Assembly (NCBI GenBank): GCA_019308145.1
Contig: JAFDIG010000040.1
Span: 1 to 12,149 of the forward strand
DNA length: 12,149 bases
Direction: 5' to 3'
Source: Deltaproteobacteria bacterium
Lineage (GTDB): Bacteria; Desulfobacterota; JAFDIG01
Every line of letters begins with the position of its first letter. Positions within the stretch are counted from its first letter, which is position 1. The translations under genes and the position numbers were made by a program. Positions 1 to 7,267 of this stretch are shown one piece after another. The notes under the pieces are model-generated. The model made no database searches. It worked only from the letters and a program-made list of their open reading frames with translations, and was not told the DNA's origin.

Positions 1-1
1 T

Positions 2-352
2 GAGAATCTTACAGTAGAAAATATAAAAAAATATTCTACCCTTCATCCAAGATGTGGTACATCTTTTCTCTTTGTTGTGATGATAATTGCTATAATAATA
101 TTTTCCATCCTGCCAGGCAATATTCCTCTCTGGAAAAATGCACTTTTAAGACTTGCATTAGTTCCTTTGATTGCTGGTATATCATATGAATTTATAAAGT
201 TTTCTGATAAGAGAAGGCAGCGATGGCCATATAACTATTTTATAAAGCCAGGGCTTTGGTTGCAAAAGATAACCACTAATGAGCCAGATGAAAGCCAAAT
301 AGAAGTTGCTATTGTTGCTTTAAATGAAGCTCTGAATCTTGAAAGAGGTTAA
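2..352 (+). CDS. DUF1385 (YqhQ-like) membrane protein, C-terminal part
   Basis: The reading frame is open from the window edge, so the N-terminal part lies upstream and 116 residues are visible. An ATG exists at 77, but the frame continues upstream of it with H-P-R-C-G-T-S-F, a conserved stretch of DUF1385 proteins, so 77 is not the true start. Two hydrophobic segments are visible: one right after the HPRCGTS motif, and one ending in G-I-S-Y-E, typical of the last membrane segments in this family. The tail has the family-like pattern E-P-D-E-S-Q-I-E-V-A-I-V-A-L. The biochemical function of the family is unknown; it is a predicted inner-membrane protein. The gene ends 6 bases before prfA and probably shares its transcript. 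Family assignment is from recognised motifs, with good confidence. Confidence 0.85.
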   Translation, partial: ENLTVENIKKYSTLHPRCGTSFLFVVMIIAIIIFSILPGNIPLWKNALLRLALVPLIAGISYEFIKFSDKRRQRWPYNYFIKPGLWLQKITTNEPDESQIEVAIVALNEALNLERG

Positions 353-358
353 ACAAAA

Positions 359-1423
359 ATGTTCCAAAAACTTGAAGAGGTTGAAAAGAGATATAATCAA
401 TTAAATAATATTTTAGCAGATCCAGATCTCATGAAGGATCCTGAAAAATACCAGAAGGTAGTCAAGGAGCATGCGGATCTCTCCAGGATATTTCATCTTT
501 ACCAGGAGTTAAAGAGGATAAACAAGGAAATAGAAGATAATAAAAACCTATTAGAAGATAAGGATGAAGAGATAAAGAATCTTGCAAAAGAAGAGTTAAA
601 AAACTTGTCGATTAAAAAAGGGGAGATTTCCAAACAGCTAAAAGAAGCCCTTGTGCCCAAAGATCCTAATGATGAAAAGAATGTAATATTAGAGATAAGG
701 GCTGGAACAGGAGGAGATGAAGCTGCTCTTTTTGTTGCGGATCTATTCCGCATGTATTCGAGATATGCAGAAGAGAAAAAATGGAAGGTAGATATAATGA
801 ATAGCCATCCAACGGGTATTGGGGGTTTTAAGGAAATTATACTTCTTATAGAAGGAAGAAGGGTGTATAGTCGCCTTAAATATGAAAGCGGAGTTCATCG
901 TGTCCAAAGAGTTCCTACTACAGAATCTCAAGGCAGAATCCATACATCAGCTGTAACTGTTGCTGTTTTACCTGAAGCAGAGGAGGTAGAGGTTGAGATT
1001 GATCCAAAGGATATAAGGGTAGATATCTTTCGATCTTCAGGGCCAGGAGGACAAAGCGTTAATACAACCGATTCTGCTGTTAGGATCACACATATACCAA
1101 CAGGGATTGTTGTATCATGTCAGGATGAGAAATCTCAACATAAAAACAAAGCAAAGGCTATGAAGGTTTTAAGAGCCAGGTTAAAAGATAAACTTTCAAA
1201 AGAACAAGAAGATCAAATATCTATGGAGAGAAAAAGCCAAGTTGGTAGCGGTGATAGGAGTGAAAGGATAAGAACATATAATTTTCCTCAAGGAAGGGTT
1301 ACTGATCACCGCATCGGGCTTACCCTTTATAAACTTGAGGATATCTTACAAGGGAATCTTGATGATATCATAGATCCTCTAATTACCCACTTTAATGCTG
1401 AGGCATTAAAAAAAGCATCATAA
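359..1423 (+). CDS. prfA: Peptide chain release factor 1 (RF1)
   Basis: This 354-residue protein, a normal RF1 length, ends translation at UAA and UAG codons by triggering hydrolysis of peptidyl-tRNA in the ribosome. The N-terminal third is a charged helical domain. The codon-recognition motif P-T-T at residues 186-188 (R-V-P-T-T-E-S-Q-G-R-I-H-T-S) is of the P-x-T type of RF1, not the S-P-F of RF2. The catalytic G-G-Q is at 230-232, within S-S-G-P-G-G-Q-S-V-N-T. The ATG at 359 follows an AGAGGT-like ribosome site inside the end of the preceding gene. The next gene, prmC, encodes the enzyme that methylates the Gln of this GGQ motif, a classic pairing. Because a UGA is apparently read as selenocysteine nearby, it is relevant that RF1 does not read UGA; competition there would come from RF2, encoded elsewhere. 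Confidence 0.98.
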   Translation: MFQKLEEVEKRYNQLNNILADPDLMKDPEKYQKVVKEHADLSRIFHLYQELKRINKEIEDNKNLLEDKDEEIKNLAKEELKNLSIKKGEISKQLKEALVPKDPNDEKNVILEIRAGTGGDEAALFVADLFRMYSRYAEEKKWKVDIMNSHPTGIGGFKEIILLIEGRRVYSRLKYESGVHRVQRVPTTESQGRIHTSAVTVAVLPEAEEVEVEIDPKDIRVDIFRSSGPGGQSVNTTDSAVRITHIPTGIVVSCQDEKSQHKNKAKAMKVLRARLKDKLSKEQEDQISMERKSQVGSGDRSERIRTYNFPQGRVTDHRIGLTLYKLEDILQGNLDDIIDPLITHFNAEALKKAS

Positions 1424-1463
1424 TTAGTCTGTGTTGAAAATGGATTAATTAAGTTTAAGCTGG

Positions 1464-1498
1464 CTTTGTCAGCCTGAAACAAAGGGAAAAATTCCTTT
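1464..1498 (+). promoter_or_regulatory. Mutually exclusive short hairpins between prfA and prmC
   Basis: The 103-base gap between prfA and prmC (1424-1526) contains CTTTGT (1464-1469) complementary to ACAAAG (1479-1484), giving a 6-bp stem with a 9-base loop. The AAAGG at 1481-1485 can instead pair with CCTTT at 1494-1498, which runs into a short T-rich tract, TTC. The two stems share bases and cannot form together. A third small option is GGCT/AGCC (1462-1465/1471-1474). The arrangement resembles an attenuator or weak terminator, but the stems are short and AU-rich. No convincing -35/-10 pair was seen in the gap. Regulatory function is inference only. Confidence 0.25.
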
Positions 1499-1526
1499 TT
1501 CTAAATGAATAGATTAACATTATTTT

Positions 1527-2417
1527 ATGGTAAAAAAGATATGGACAATCTTAGATCTCATCAATTGGACAACCGATTATTTTAAAAAGAAAGGTATACC
1601 TTCACCAAGAAGAGATGCAGAGGTTTTGCTTGCTCACCAACTTACAACTGATAGAGTTGGCCTTTATTTAAAATATGATCAGCCACTTAACAAAGATGAG
1701 CTTGCATCCTTTAGAAATCTTGTTAAAAGAAGGGCAAAAAGAGAACCTATTCAATATATCATAGGGAAAAAGGAGTTTTTTTCTGTTGATTTTGAGGTTA
1801 ATCCCTCTGTACTAATTCCTCGGCCTGAAACTGAGATTTTAGTTGAAGAGATCTTAAAAGAGTTGAAAAAAAGAGAAGAGAAGTTTATAAACATTTTAGA
1901 AATAGGAACAGGATCAGGAGCAGTCAGTATAATTTTAAAAAAGGAGATACCATTTTTAAATATTTTCGCAACAGATATATCTTTTGATGCCTTAAAAATT
2001 GCAAAGGAGAATGCTAATAGGATTGTAAAGCGAGAAAAGATACAATTCATTGGTGCTGATAAATTTTCTCCTTTTAAAGAAAAAAAAGGGGGAATTTTTG
2101 ATTTTATAGTCTCTAATCCTCCTTATATACCTGAAGGTCAGATCCAAAATTTACAAGAAGAGATCCGCCTTTTTGAACCAATATCTGCACTTGATGGGGG
2201 TAAGGACGGTCTTGATTTCATAAAGGTTTTAATTGAAAAATCCCCTTTTTTTCTTCGTAACAATGGGATGCTTTTTATAGAGATAGGTGAAGGACAAGCA
2301 GAAAAAGTACTTGATTTTATAAAATCTACTGGTTCTTTTGAATCTGTTAAGGTAAAAGAGGATCTTTCAGGGATAAAGAGAGTAGTTGCAGCAAGAAGAA
2401 AAAGATGGAAAAGTTAG
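1527..2417 (+). CDS. prmC: Release factor glutamine methyltransferase
   Basis: This 296-residue enzyme transfers a methyl group from S-adenosylmethionine to the side-chain amide of the Gln in the GGQ motif of release factors. The N-terminal helical domain contains the family stretch R-E-P-I-Q-Y-I-I-G at 72-80, followed by L-I-P-R-P-E-T-E at 96-103. The SAM-binding loop E-I-G-T-G-S-G is at 125-131 and the catalytic N-P-P-Y at 197-200, as in HemK/PrmC. The ATG at 1527 gives a family-like N-terminus; the upstream sequence has only a weak ribosome site, and other nearby ATGs are out of frame. The 3' end overlaps murA by 13 bases, suggesting translational coupling. It lies next to prfA, its substrate gene. 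Confidence 0.97.
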   Translation: MVKKIWTILDLINWTTDYFKKKGIPSPRRDAEVLLAHQLTTDRVGLYLKYDQPLNKDELASFRNLVKRRAKREPIQYIIGKKEFFSVDFEVNPSVLIPRPETEILVEEILKELKKREEKFINILEIGTGSGAVSIILKKEIPFLNIFATDISFDALKIAKENANRIVKREKIQFIGADKFSPFKEKKGGIFDFIVSNPPYIPEGQIQNLQEEIRLFEPISALDGGKDGLDFIKVLIEKSPFFLRNNGMLFIEIGEGQAEKVLDFIKSTGSFESVKVKEDLSGIKRVVAARRKRWKS

Positions 2418-3664
2418 TTATTAATGGAGGGAAAAGGCTTTCAGGGAAAGTTAGGGTTAGTGGCTCTAAAAATGCTGCTCTCCCTTTGATGGCTTCATCT
2501 ATTCTGGTTCCTGGGGAAATTCATCTTAAAAATGTCCCTCATCTTAATGATATCAAAACCATGTCAAAGCTTTTGTCCTCCTTAGGAATTAGGATCGCTG
2601 AAGATGAAAACGAGCTCATCCTTGATGCAAGTAATATAGAAGATTTTCAAGCTCCTTATGAAATAGTAAAAACAATGCGAGCTTCTATTTTAGTTCTTGG
2701 TCCTCTTTTAGCAAGAGAAGGAAAAGCAAAGGTTTCTCTTCCTGGTGGATGTGCGATAGGTGCTCGTCCTGTAAATTTGCATTTGAAGGGTTTAGAAAAA
2801 TTAGGGGTTGATGTAAAACTTTCTCATGGTTATATAGATGCAAAAGTAAAAAGGTTAAAAGGAGCAAGAATCCATTTTGATATCTCCACTGTAACAGGAA
2901 CAGAAAATATAATGATGGCAGCAACATATGCAAAAGGAACAACAATATTAGAGAATGCTGCTCTTGAGCCAGAGGTTGTGGAATTAGCAAAGGCTTTAAA
3001 AAAAATGGGAGCAAAAATCGAAGGGGAAGGGACAAAAGAGATGACCATAGAAGGTGTAGATGCTTTGAATCCTATATCCTACACTGTTATCCCTGACCGT
3101 ATTGAAGCTGGTACCCTTATGGTTGCTGCTGGCGTTACAGGAGGGGAGGTAACACTTTTAGATGCTAACCCCTTGCACATGGAGGTAGTTATAGAAAAAC
3201 TCAAAGAGGCAGGAATGGTAATAAAAGAAGAAAATAATCAAATAAATGTAAAGGCTGGGGATAAGATAAAAAGTGTTGATGTAAAAACAGCCCCTTATCC
3301 GGGCTTCCCTACTGATATGCAGGCTCAATTTATGGTGATGATGTGTATGGCAGATAATGTAAGTGTAATATCTGAAACCATATTTGAAAATCGGTTCATG
3401 CATGTTTTAGAACTTTTAAGGATGGGTGCTAAAATCCACATTGAGGGAAATTCTGCTATTGTTAAAGGGATAAAAGCTCTTTCTGGTGCAAAGGTAATGG
3501 CAACAGATCTAAGAGCAAGTGCCTCTTTAGTGCTTGCTGGTTTGGCTGCTGAGGGGACAACAGAGCTTTTAAGGATCTATCATCTTGATAGAGGTTATGA
3601 AAGGCTTGATCAAAAGCTCTCCATTTTAGGAGCTGATATAAGAAGAGAAAAGGGGGGACTGTGA
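2405..3664 (+). CDS. murA: UDP-N-acetylglucosamine 1-carboxyvinyltransferase
   Basis: MurA (419 residues, the usual length) transfers enolpyruvate from phosphoenolpyruvate to UDP-GlcNAc in the cytoplasm, the first committed step of peptidoglycan synthesis. The N-terminus reads like other MurA proteins, with the substrate-binding Lys22-Asn23 in S-G-S-K-N-A-A-L-P. The catalytic loop Cys is at residue 116 in P-G-G-C-A-I-G-A-R-P-V-N-L-H; a Cys here predicts sensitivity to fosfomycin, unlike the Asp variants. The catalytic Asp lies in P-T-D-M-Q-A-Q-F, and the C-terminal Arg motif is R-G-Y-E-R-L. The ATG lies inside the end of prmC, and the stop overlaps the hisD GTG start by four bases. This identification is firm. 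Confidence 0.98.
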   Translation: MEKLVINGGKRLSGKVRVSGSKNAALPLMASSILVPGEIHLKNVPHLNDIKTMSKLLSSLGIRIAEDENELILDASNIEDFQAPYEIVKTMRASILVLGPLLAREGKAKVSLPGGCAIGARPVNLHLKGLEKLGVDVKLSHGYIDAKVKRLKGARIHFDISTVTGTENIMMAATYAKGTTILENAALEPEVVELAKALKKMGAKIEGEGTKEMTIEGVDALNPISYTVIPDRIEAGTLMVAAGVTGGEVTLLDANPLHMEVVIEKLKEAGMVIKEENNQINVKAGDKIKSVDVKTAPYPGFPTDMQAQFMVMMCMADNVSVISETIFENRFMHVLELLRMGAKIHIEGNSAIVKGIKALSGAKVMATDLRASASLVLAGLAAEGTTELLRIYHLDRGYERLDQKLSILGADIRREKGGL

Positions 3665-4950
3665 GGATATTCAATTTTTATGATCAAAAGTTCAAGAAAG
3701 AAATCTCAGAGATTATTAATAGAAAGCATAAAATACCAGAAGAGGTTAAGGAAAAAGTAGAAGAGATTTTAGCAGAGGTCTACAAAAAGGGGAACAGAGC
3801 CATATCTCATTATACTAAAGTTTTTGATGGCATCTCGCTTGCTACAACAGATTTTGAGATCTCAAGGAAGAGATGGCCTCATATCATATCTTCAATCGAT
3901 AACTCTATTATCCAGTCCTTTGAAAAAGCTGCTGAAAGGATTAGAAGGTTTCATGAACACCAAAAGGAAAAAGGCTTTATTGATACAGAACAAGGTATTA
4001 TAACAGGGCAATTTTTAAAACCCTTGGAGAGGGTTGGTATATATGTCCCTGGAGGTAAAGCAATATATCCTTCTACTGTTTTAATGAACGCAATCCCTGC
4101 AAAGGTTGCGGGTGTTAAAGAGATTATAATGGTTACACCTCCACGAGCTAAAGGGATAGATCCTTGTTTGATTTTAGCAGCAAGTATTTCTGGTGTTAAC
4201 CGCTTGTTTCAGATAGGTGGGGTGCAGGCAATTGCTGCTCTTGCTTATGGAACTGCTACTATACCTAAAGTAGACAAGATAGTAGGGCCTGGCAATATAT
4301 ATGTTGCAGCAGCAAAAGAGGCGGTTTTTGGCGAAGTGGATATTGATAGTATTGCCGGACCAACCGAAATTTTAATTATCTCTGATGATAAAAGCGATCC
4401 TGATTTTGTTGCTGTTGATCTCATTTCTCAGGCAGAACATGATGAAGATGCCTATCCATGGCTTATTACTACAAGTTCTTCTTTTGCAAAGGATGTGGTA
4501 AACTCTGTTGAAAAACATTTAAAGGGTTCTAAACGAAAGAGTATTGTAAAGAGTTCCTTAAAGAATCATGGGATGGTCGTAATAGTTCCAGATATTAGTA
4601 CTGCTATTGAGTTAGCCAATGAAATTGCTCCTGAACATCTTGAACTTTTGGTTGATGAACCATTTCTTTATATTGATAGTATTAAAAATGCTGGGACAAT
4701 ATTTATTGGTCAGTATACACCAGAAGCAATTGGTGATTATATAGCAGGAGCTAACCATGTTCTTCCAACTTCTGGAACTGCCAGGTTCTTTTCCCCTTTG
4801 GGTGTATATGATTTTGTAAAAAGGGTGAATTTTATCTATTTTTCAAAGGATGCATTAAAACAGGACGGAGAAGATGTAATCCGTATGGCTACAATTGAAA
4901 AATTAGATGGCCATGCAAAAGCCATTTCTGAAAGAATAAAAAAAGGATAA
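3661..4950 (+). CDS. hisD: Histidinol dehydrogenase
   Basis: HisD (429 residues) carries out the last two steps of histidine synthesis, the NAD-dependent oxidation of histidinol to histidine. Visible motifs are G-P-G-N-I-Y-V-A-A-A-K at 209-219, the zinc ligand pair Gln257 and His260 in S-Q-A-E-H, the catalytic Glu325-His326 in P-E-H-L-E-L, Asp359 in G-D-Y-I-A-G-A-N-H, and the C-terminal zinc ligand His418 in D-G-H-A-K-A-I. The start is GTG at 3661, overlapping the murA stop (GTGA) and preceded by the purine-rich AAAAGGGGGG, which supports it. The gene is followed 4 bases later by hisB. All expected active-site residues are present. Confidence 0.98.
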   Translation: MRIFNFYDQKFKKEISEIINRKHKIPEEVKEKVEEILAEVYKKGNRAISHYTKVFDGISLATTDFEISRKRWPHIISSIDNSIIQSFEKAAERIRRFHEHQKEKGFIDTEQGIITGQFLKPLERVGIYVPGGKAIYPSTVLMNAIPAKVAGVKEIIMVTPPRAKGIDPCLILAASISGVNRLFQIGGVQAIAALAYGTATIPKVDKIVGPGNIYVAAAKEAVFGEVDIDSIAGPTEILIISDDKSDPDFVAVDLISQAEHDEDAYPWLITTSSSFAKDVVNSVEKHLKGSKRKSIVKSSLKNHGMVVIVPDISTAIELANEIAPEHLELLVDEPFLYIDSIKNAGTIFIGQYTPEAIGDYIAGANHVLPTSGTARFFSPLGVYDFVKRVNFIYFSKDALKQDGEDVIRMATIEKLDGHAKAISERIKKG

Positions 4951-4954
4951 TAAA

Positions 4955-5539
4955 ATGGAGCCAATAAAAATAGAAAGAAAAACGTTAGAGACAGAGATTT
5001 TTTTAAAAATTAATCCTCAGGGTGAAGGGATATTCAAAATAGAAACTGGCATCCCTTTTTTTGATCATCTGCTTTCTCAAATTCCTCGCCACGGGTATTT
5101 TGATATGGATCTTTTTGCTGAAGGTGATATAAAAGTAGATTTTCATCATACTGTTGAGGATGTAGGGATAGTTTTTGGTATGGCATTAAAAAAGATAAGA
5201 GATACCCATAAAAAGATAAAAAGATATGGAAGTGCAACCATACCAATGGATGAAACCTTAATGAGTGTAGTTATTGATCTTTCAGGTCGTTCTTATTTAG
5301 TTTATAACGTTAATGCTCCTGTTGAGAGGATAAAAGATTTTGATTTTGAGCTTGTTGAAACTTTTTTTCAGGGAGTTGTCTCACATGGTATGATAAACCT
5401 TCACATAAATCAACATTATGGCAGAAACGGGCATCATATTGCTGAGTCTATGTTTAAAGCATTTGGGAGGGCACTTGATGAGGCTTTAACTATTGAACCA
5501 CGAGCCTCTGAACCACCTTCAACTAAGGGGATATTATGA
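4955..5539 (+). CDS. hisB: Imidazoleglycerol-phosphate dehydratase
   Basis: This 194-residue monofunctional dehydratase converts imidazoleglycerol phosphate to imidazoleacetol phosphate in histidine synthesis. It lacks the N-terminal phosphatase domain of the E. coli bifunctional HisB. The metal-binding repeats are F-F-D-H-L-L at 35-40, D-F-H-H-T-V-E-D at 62-69 and G-H-H-I-A-E at 159-164. The ATG at 4955 follows AAAAAAGGAT, a good ribosome site, with 4 bases between the hisD stop and this start. Its stop overlaps the hisH start as ATGA. Confidence 0.97.
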   Translation: MEPIKIERKTLETEIFLKINPQGEGIFKIETGIPFFDHLLSQIPRHGYFDMDLFAEGDIKVDFHHTVEDVGIVFGMALKKIRDTHKKIKRYGSATIPMDETLMSVVIDLSGRSYLVYNVNAPVERIKDFDFELVETFFQGVVSHGMINLHINQHYGRNGHHIAESMFKAFGRALDEALTIEPRASEPPSTKGIL

Positions 5540-6174
5540 TAGCTCTTATTGATTATGGCATGGGAAATATCAGATCCGTATATAATGCATTACAAAGGGT
5601 TGGAGCAAATGTTACGGTTACCAATGATCCAGCTATAATTAAAGATGCAGATTCAATAGTGCTACCAGGTGTTGGGGCTTTTAGGAAATGCATGGATAAT
5701 CTTAATAAATTAGGTTTAATAGAACCAGTAATAGATAGTATAAAGCAGAGGAAGCCATATTTAGGCATATGTCTTGGCTTACAAATCCTTTTTACAGAAA
5801 GTGAGGAGTTTGGTATACAAAAAGGGCTTGATATTATTAAAGGTAGGGTAGTGAAATTTGATTCATCTTTAAAAGAAGAGGGAGAATTTATAAAGATCCC
5901 GCACATGGGTTGGAATCAGATTAAGATAAAGCAAGCTGCTCCTATTTTTAAAGGAATAAATTCAGGAGATTATTTTTACTTTGTCCATTCCTATTATCCA
6001 GAGGTATATGATAAAGAGGCAATTGCTACAACTACATACCATGGTATTGAATTTGTTTCATCGATCTGGAAGGAAAACGTTTTTGCTACGCAGTTCCATC
6101 CAGAAAAGAGCCAGCAAAAAGGGTTGATCATCCTTAAAAATTTTATTGAGCTTGTTAATCAAAATCTTTTTTAA
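5536..6174 (+). CDS. hisH: Imidazole glycerol phosphate synthase, glutamine amidotransferase subunit
   Basis: HisH (212 residues) releases ammonia from glutamine and channels it to HisF, which makes imidazole glycerol phosphate. The class I amidotransferase triad is complete: nucleophile Cys79 in L-G-I-C-L-G-L-Q, and His188 and Glu190 in Q-F-H-P-E-K-S. The start overlaps the hisB stop (ATGA), implying coupled translation. The usual partner genes hisA and hisF do not follow; a selenoprotein gene and a phosphatase come next. The remaining his genes (A, F, G, I and others) must therefore lie elsewhere if the pathway is complete. Confidence 0.97.
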   Translation: MIALIDYGMGNIRSVYNALQRVGANVTVTNDPAIIKDADSIVLPGVGAFRKCMDNLNKLGLIEPVIDSIKQRKPYLGICLGLQILFTESEEFGIQKGLDIIKGRVVKFDSSLKEEGEFIKIPHMGWNQIKIKQAAPIFKGINSGDYFYFVHSYYPEVYDKEAIATTTYHGIEFVSSIWKENVFATQFHPEKSQQKGLIILKNFIELVNQNLF

Positions 6175-6194
6175 AACAAAAAATACTATTTTTT

Positions 6195-6203
6195 AAGAAA
6201 GGA
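6195..6203 (+). promoter_or_regulatory. Ribosome binding site of the SelW-like gene
   Basis: AAGAAAGGA lies 8 bases before the ATG at 6212. This is one of the better ribosome sites on the plus strand and supports translation of the short reading frame that is interrupted by TGA. Confidence 0.7.
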
Positions 6204-6211
6204 TTTTTTCA

Positions 6212-6439
6212 ATGGATAAAAAGATAACAATTGTTTATTGTGTTGAGTGAAATTATTATCCAAGAGCTGCTAGTTTAGCAGAAGCAATCAAGAACGGGAC
6301 AGATTATGAAACCGTTCTTGTCCCTGGGAGAGGTGGGATTTTTGAAGTGAGAATGGGTGATAACTTGGTATTTTCAAAAAAGGTATCAGGTCGTTTCCCA
6401 AAGAATACTGAAATTCTAAAAGCTTTAAATGGATCTTAA
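6212..6439 (+). CDS. SelW-like selenoprotein of the Rdx family (in-frame UGA = Sec13)
   Basis: Reading from ATG 6212 and translating the TGA at 6248-6250 as selenocysteine gives a 75-residue protein ending at TAA 6437-6439. The N-terminus is a beta strand, I-T-I-V-Y, followed by C10-V-E-U13, the C-x-x-U redox motif of the SelW/SelT/SelH (Rdx) thioredoxin-like fold. It continues N-Y-Y-P-R-A-A-S-L-A, as in family members. The second half contains G-G-I-F-E-V at 41-46 and L-V-F-S-K-K at 52-57, then G-R-F-P, matching the SelW core and the S-K-K turn. The fold is thus intact on both sides of the TGA. The TGA is not a random nonsense mutation: it sits precisely at the Sec position, and a SECIS-like hairpin follows. 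The protein is cytosolic with no signal peptide, and probably a thiol/selenol oxidoreductase; its substrate is unknown. It lies 37 bases after hisH and 11 bases before the HAD phosphatase gene. Standard gene callers would miss it. The Sec synthesis and insertion genes are not in this window. Confidence 0.9.
6248..6281 (+). promoter_or_regulatory. Bacterial SECIS element (UGA plus downstream stem-loop)
   Basis: Downstream of the TGA at 6248-6250, CTGCTA (6267-6272) and TAGCAG (6276-6281) form a perfect 6-bp stem. The loop is GTT, or AGTTT if the terminal A-T pair opens. There are 22 bases between the UGA and the loop G at 6273. Bacterial SECIS elements known to bind SelB have a short stem, a small apical loop at roughly this distance from UGA, and a G within the first two loop bases; all three features hold here. 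The element is inside the coding region, as is normal in bacteria. Function is inferred from structure and position. Confidence 0.75.
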
Positions 6440-6450
6440 AGATTTTAAAC

Positions 6451-7254
6451 ATGCAAAAAGAAGCTATTGCTGATAAGTTCAATGGTTTTATCTTGGATTT
6501 GGATGGCACAGTCTATTTAAGTGATAATCTCATTCCTAATGCTGATAAGGTGATCCATTATCTAAGAGAAAAAGGTAAGAAGGTAAAATTTCTTTCAAAC
6601 AAACCAATAGAAACACGCATAAATTATGCTAACAAACTAACAAGGTTAGGTATCCCAACTAAAAAAGAGGATGTTATAAATTCTTCTTATGTATTGGTTG
6701 AATATCTGAAAAAAAAGATGCCATCCGCAAAGCTTTATATTGTTGGTGAGCCGCCTCTGATTGAAGAGGTAAAAAGGGCTGGTTTTGTTATTACTGAAAA
6801 TCCTGATGAAATAGATTTGGTTGTAGCTGCTTTTGACAGAACCTTTGACTATAAAAAGTTGAACATTGCCTATCAGGCTATCAGAAGGGGTGCTCATTTT
6901 TGGGCTACCAATCCTGATAGGACTTGCCCTGTTGAAGGTGGGGAAATACCAGATTGCGCTGGCATGATAGGTGCAATTGAAGGTGTAACAGGAAAAACTG
7001 TAGAGCTTATTGTTGGAAAACCTTCTCCAATTATGGTTGAGGTAATTTTATCTCACATGAGGCTTTCTCCAGATCAATGTATAATGGTAGGAGACAGGCT
7101 TGAAACCGATATGGTAATGGGGAAAAACTCTAAAATTGCTACTGCTTTGGTTTTAACAGGTATAACAAAAAGAGAGGATTTAGAGAAAAGCAAAGTAAAA
7201 CCTGATTATGTATTAGAAAGTATTGCAGATTTGATAAAACCCGAGATCCTATAG
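6451..7254 (+). CDS. HAD-superfamily phosphatase, subfamily IIA (NagD-like)
   Basis: This 267-residue cytoplasmic phosphatase belongs to the haloacid dehalogenase superfamily. Motif I is D16-L-D18-G-T, with Asp16 as nucleophile. Motif II is F-L-S49-N50. A large C2-type cap lies between motifs II and III, as in NagD, AraL and p-nitrophenylphosphatase relatives. Motif III is G-K190-P, and motif IV is G-D215-R-L-E-T-D220. All catalytic residues are present. NagD-type enzymes hydrolyse nucleoside monophosphates or sugar phosphates, but the substrate here cannot be read from the sequence. The ATG at 6451 has no clear ribosome site and starts 11 bases after the selenoprotein stop, so translation may depend on upstream coupling. 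It is the last plus-strand gene, and no convincing terminator follows before the convergent operon. Confidence 0.92.
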   Translation: MQKEAIADKFNGFILDLDGTVYLSDNLIPNADKVIHYLREKGKKVKFLSNKPIETRINYANKLTRLGIPTKKEDVINSSYVLVEYLKKKMPSAKLYIVGEPPLIEEVKRAGFVITENPDEIDLVVAAFDRTFDYKKLNIAYQAIRRGAHFWATNPDRTCPVEGGEIPDCAGMIGAIEGVTGKTVELIVGKPSPIMVEVILSHMRLSPDQCIMVGDRLETDMVMGKNSKIATALVLTGITKREDLEKSKVKPDYVLESIADLIKPEIL

Positions 7255-7267
7255 CTTTTCACAAAGT

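Noticed and set aside
77..352. ATG at 77 as the true start of a small 91-residue membrane protein.
   Set aside because: The frame stays open to the window edge and the upstream codons encode the conserved H-P-R-C-G-T-S stretch of DUF1385, so the gene is only truncated by the window.
2685..3048. Long antisense open frames opposite murA (and similar ones opposite hisH, the thiolase and the ligase).
   Set aside because: They have low-complexity, Leu/Ser/Phe-rich translations typical of the complement of a purine-rich coding strand, with no family motifs; the sense genes are certain.
6178..6194. AAAAAAT-ACT-ATTTTTT inverted repeat between hisH and the selenoprotein gene as a terminator.
   Set aside because: The stem has no G-C pair and would be unstable; the closeness of the following ribosome site and gene suggests read-through.
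6248..6250. In-frame TGA read as a nonsense mutation, making the 6212-6439 frame a pseudogene.
   Set aside because: The TGA is at the exact Sec position of the C-x-x-U motif, the rest of the frame is intact, and a SECIS-like hairpin follows at the right distance.
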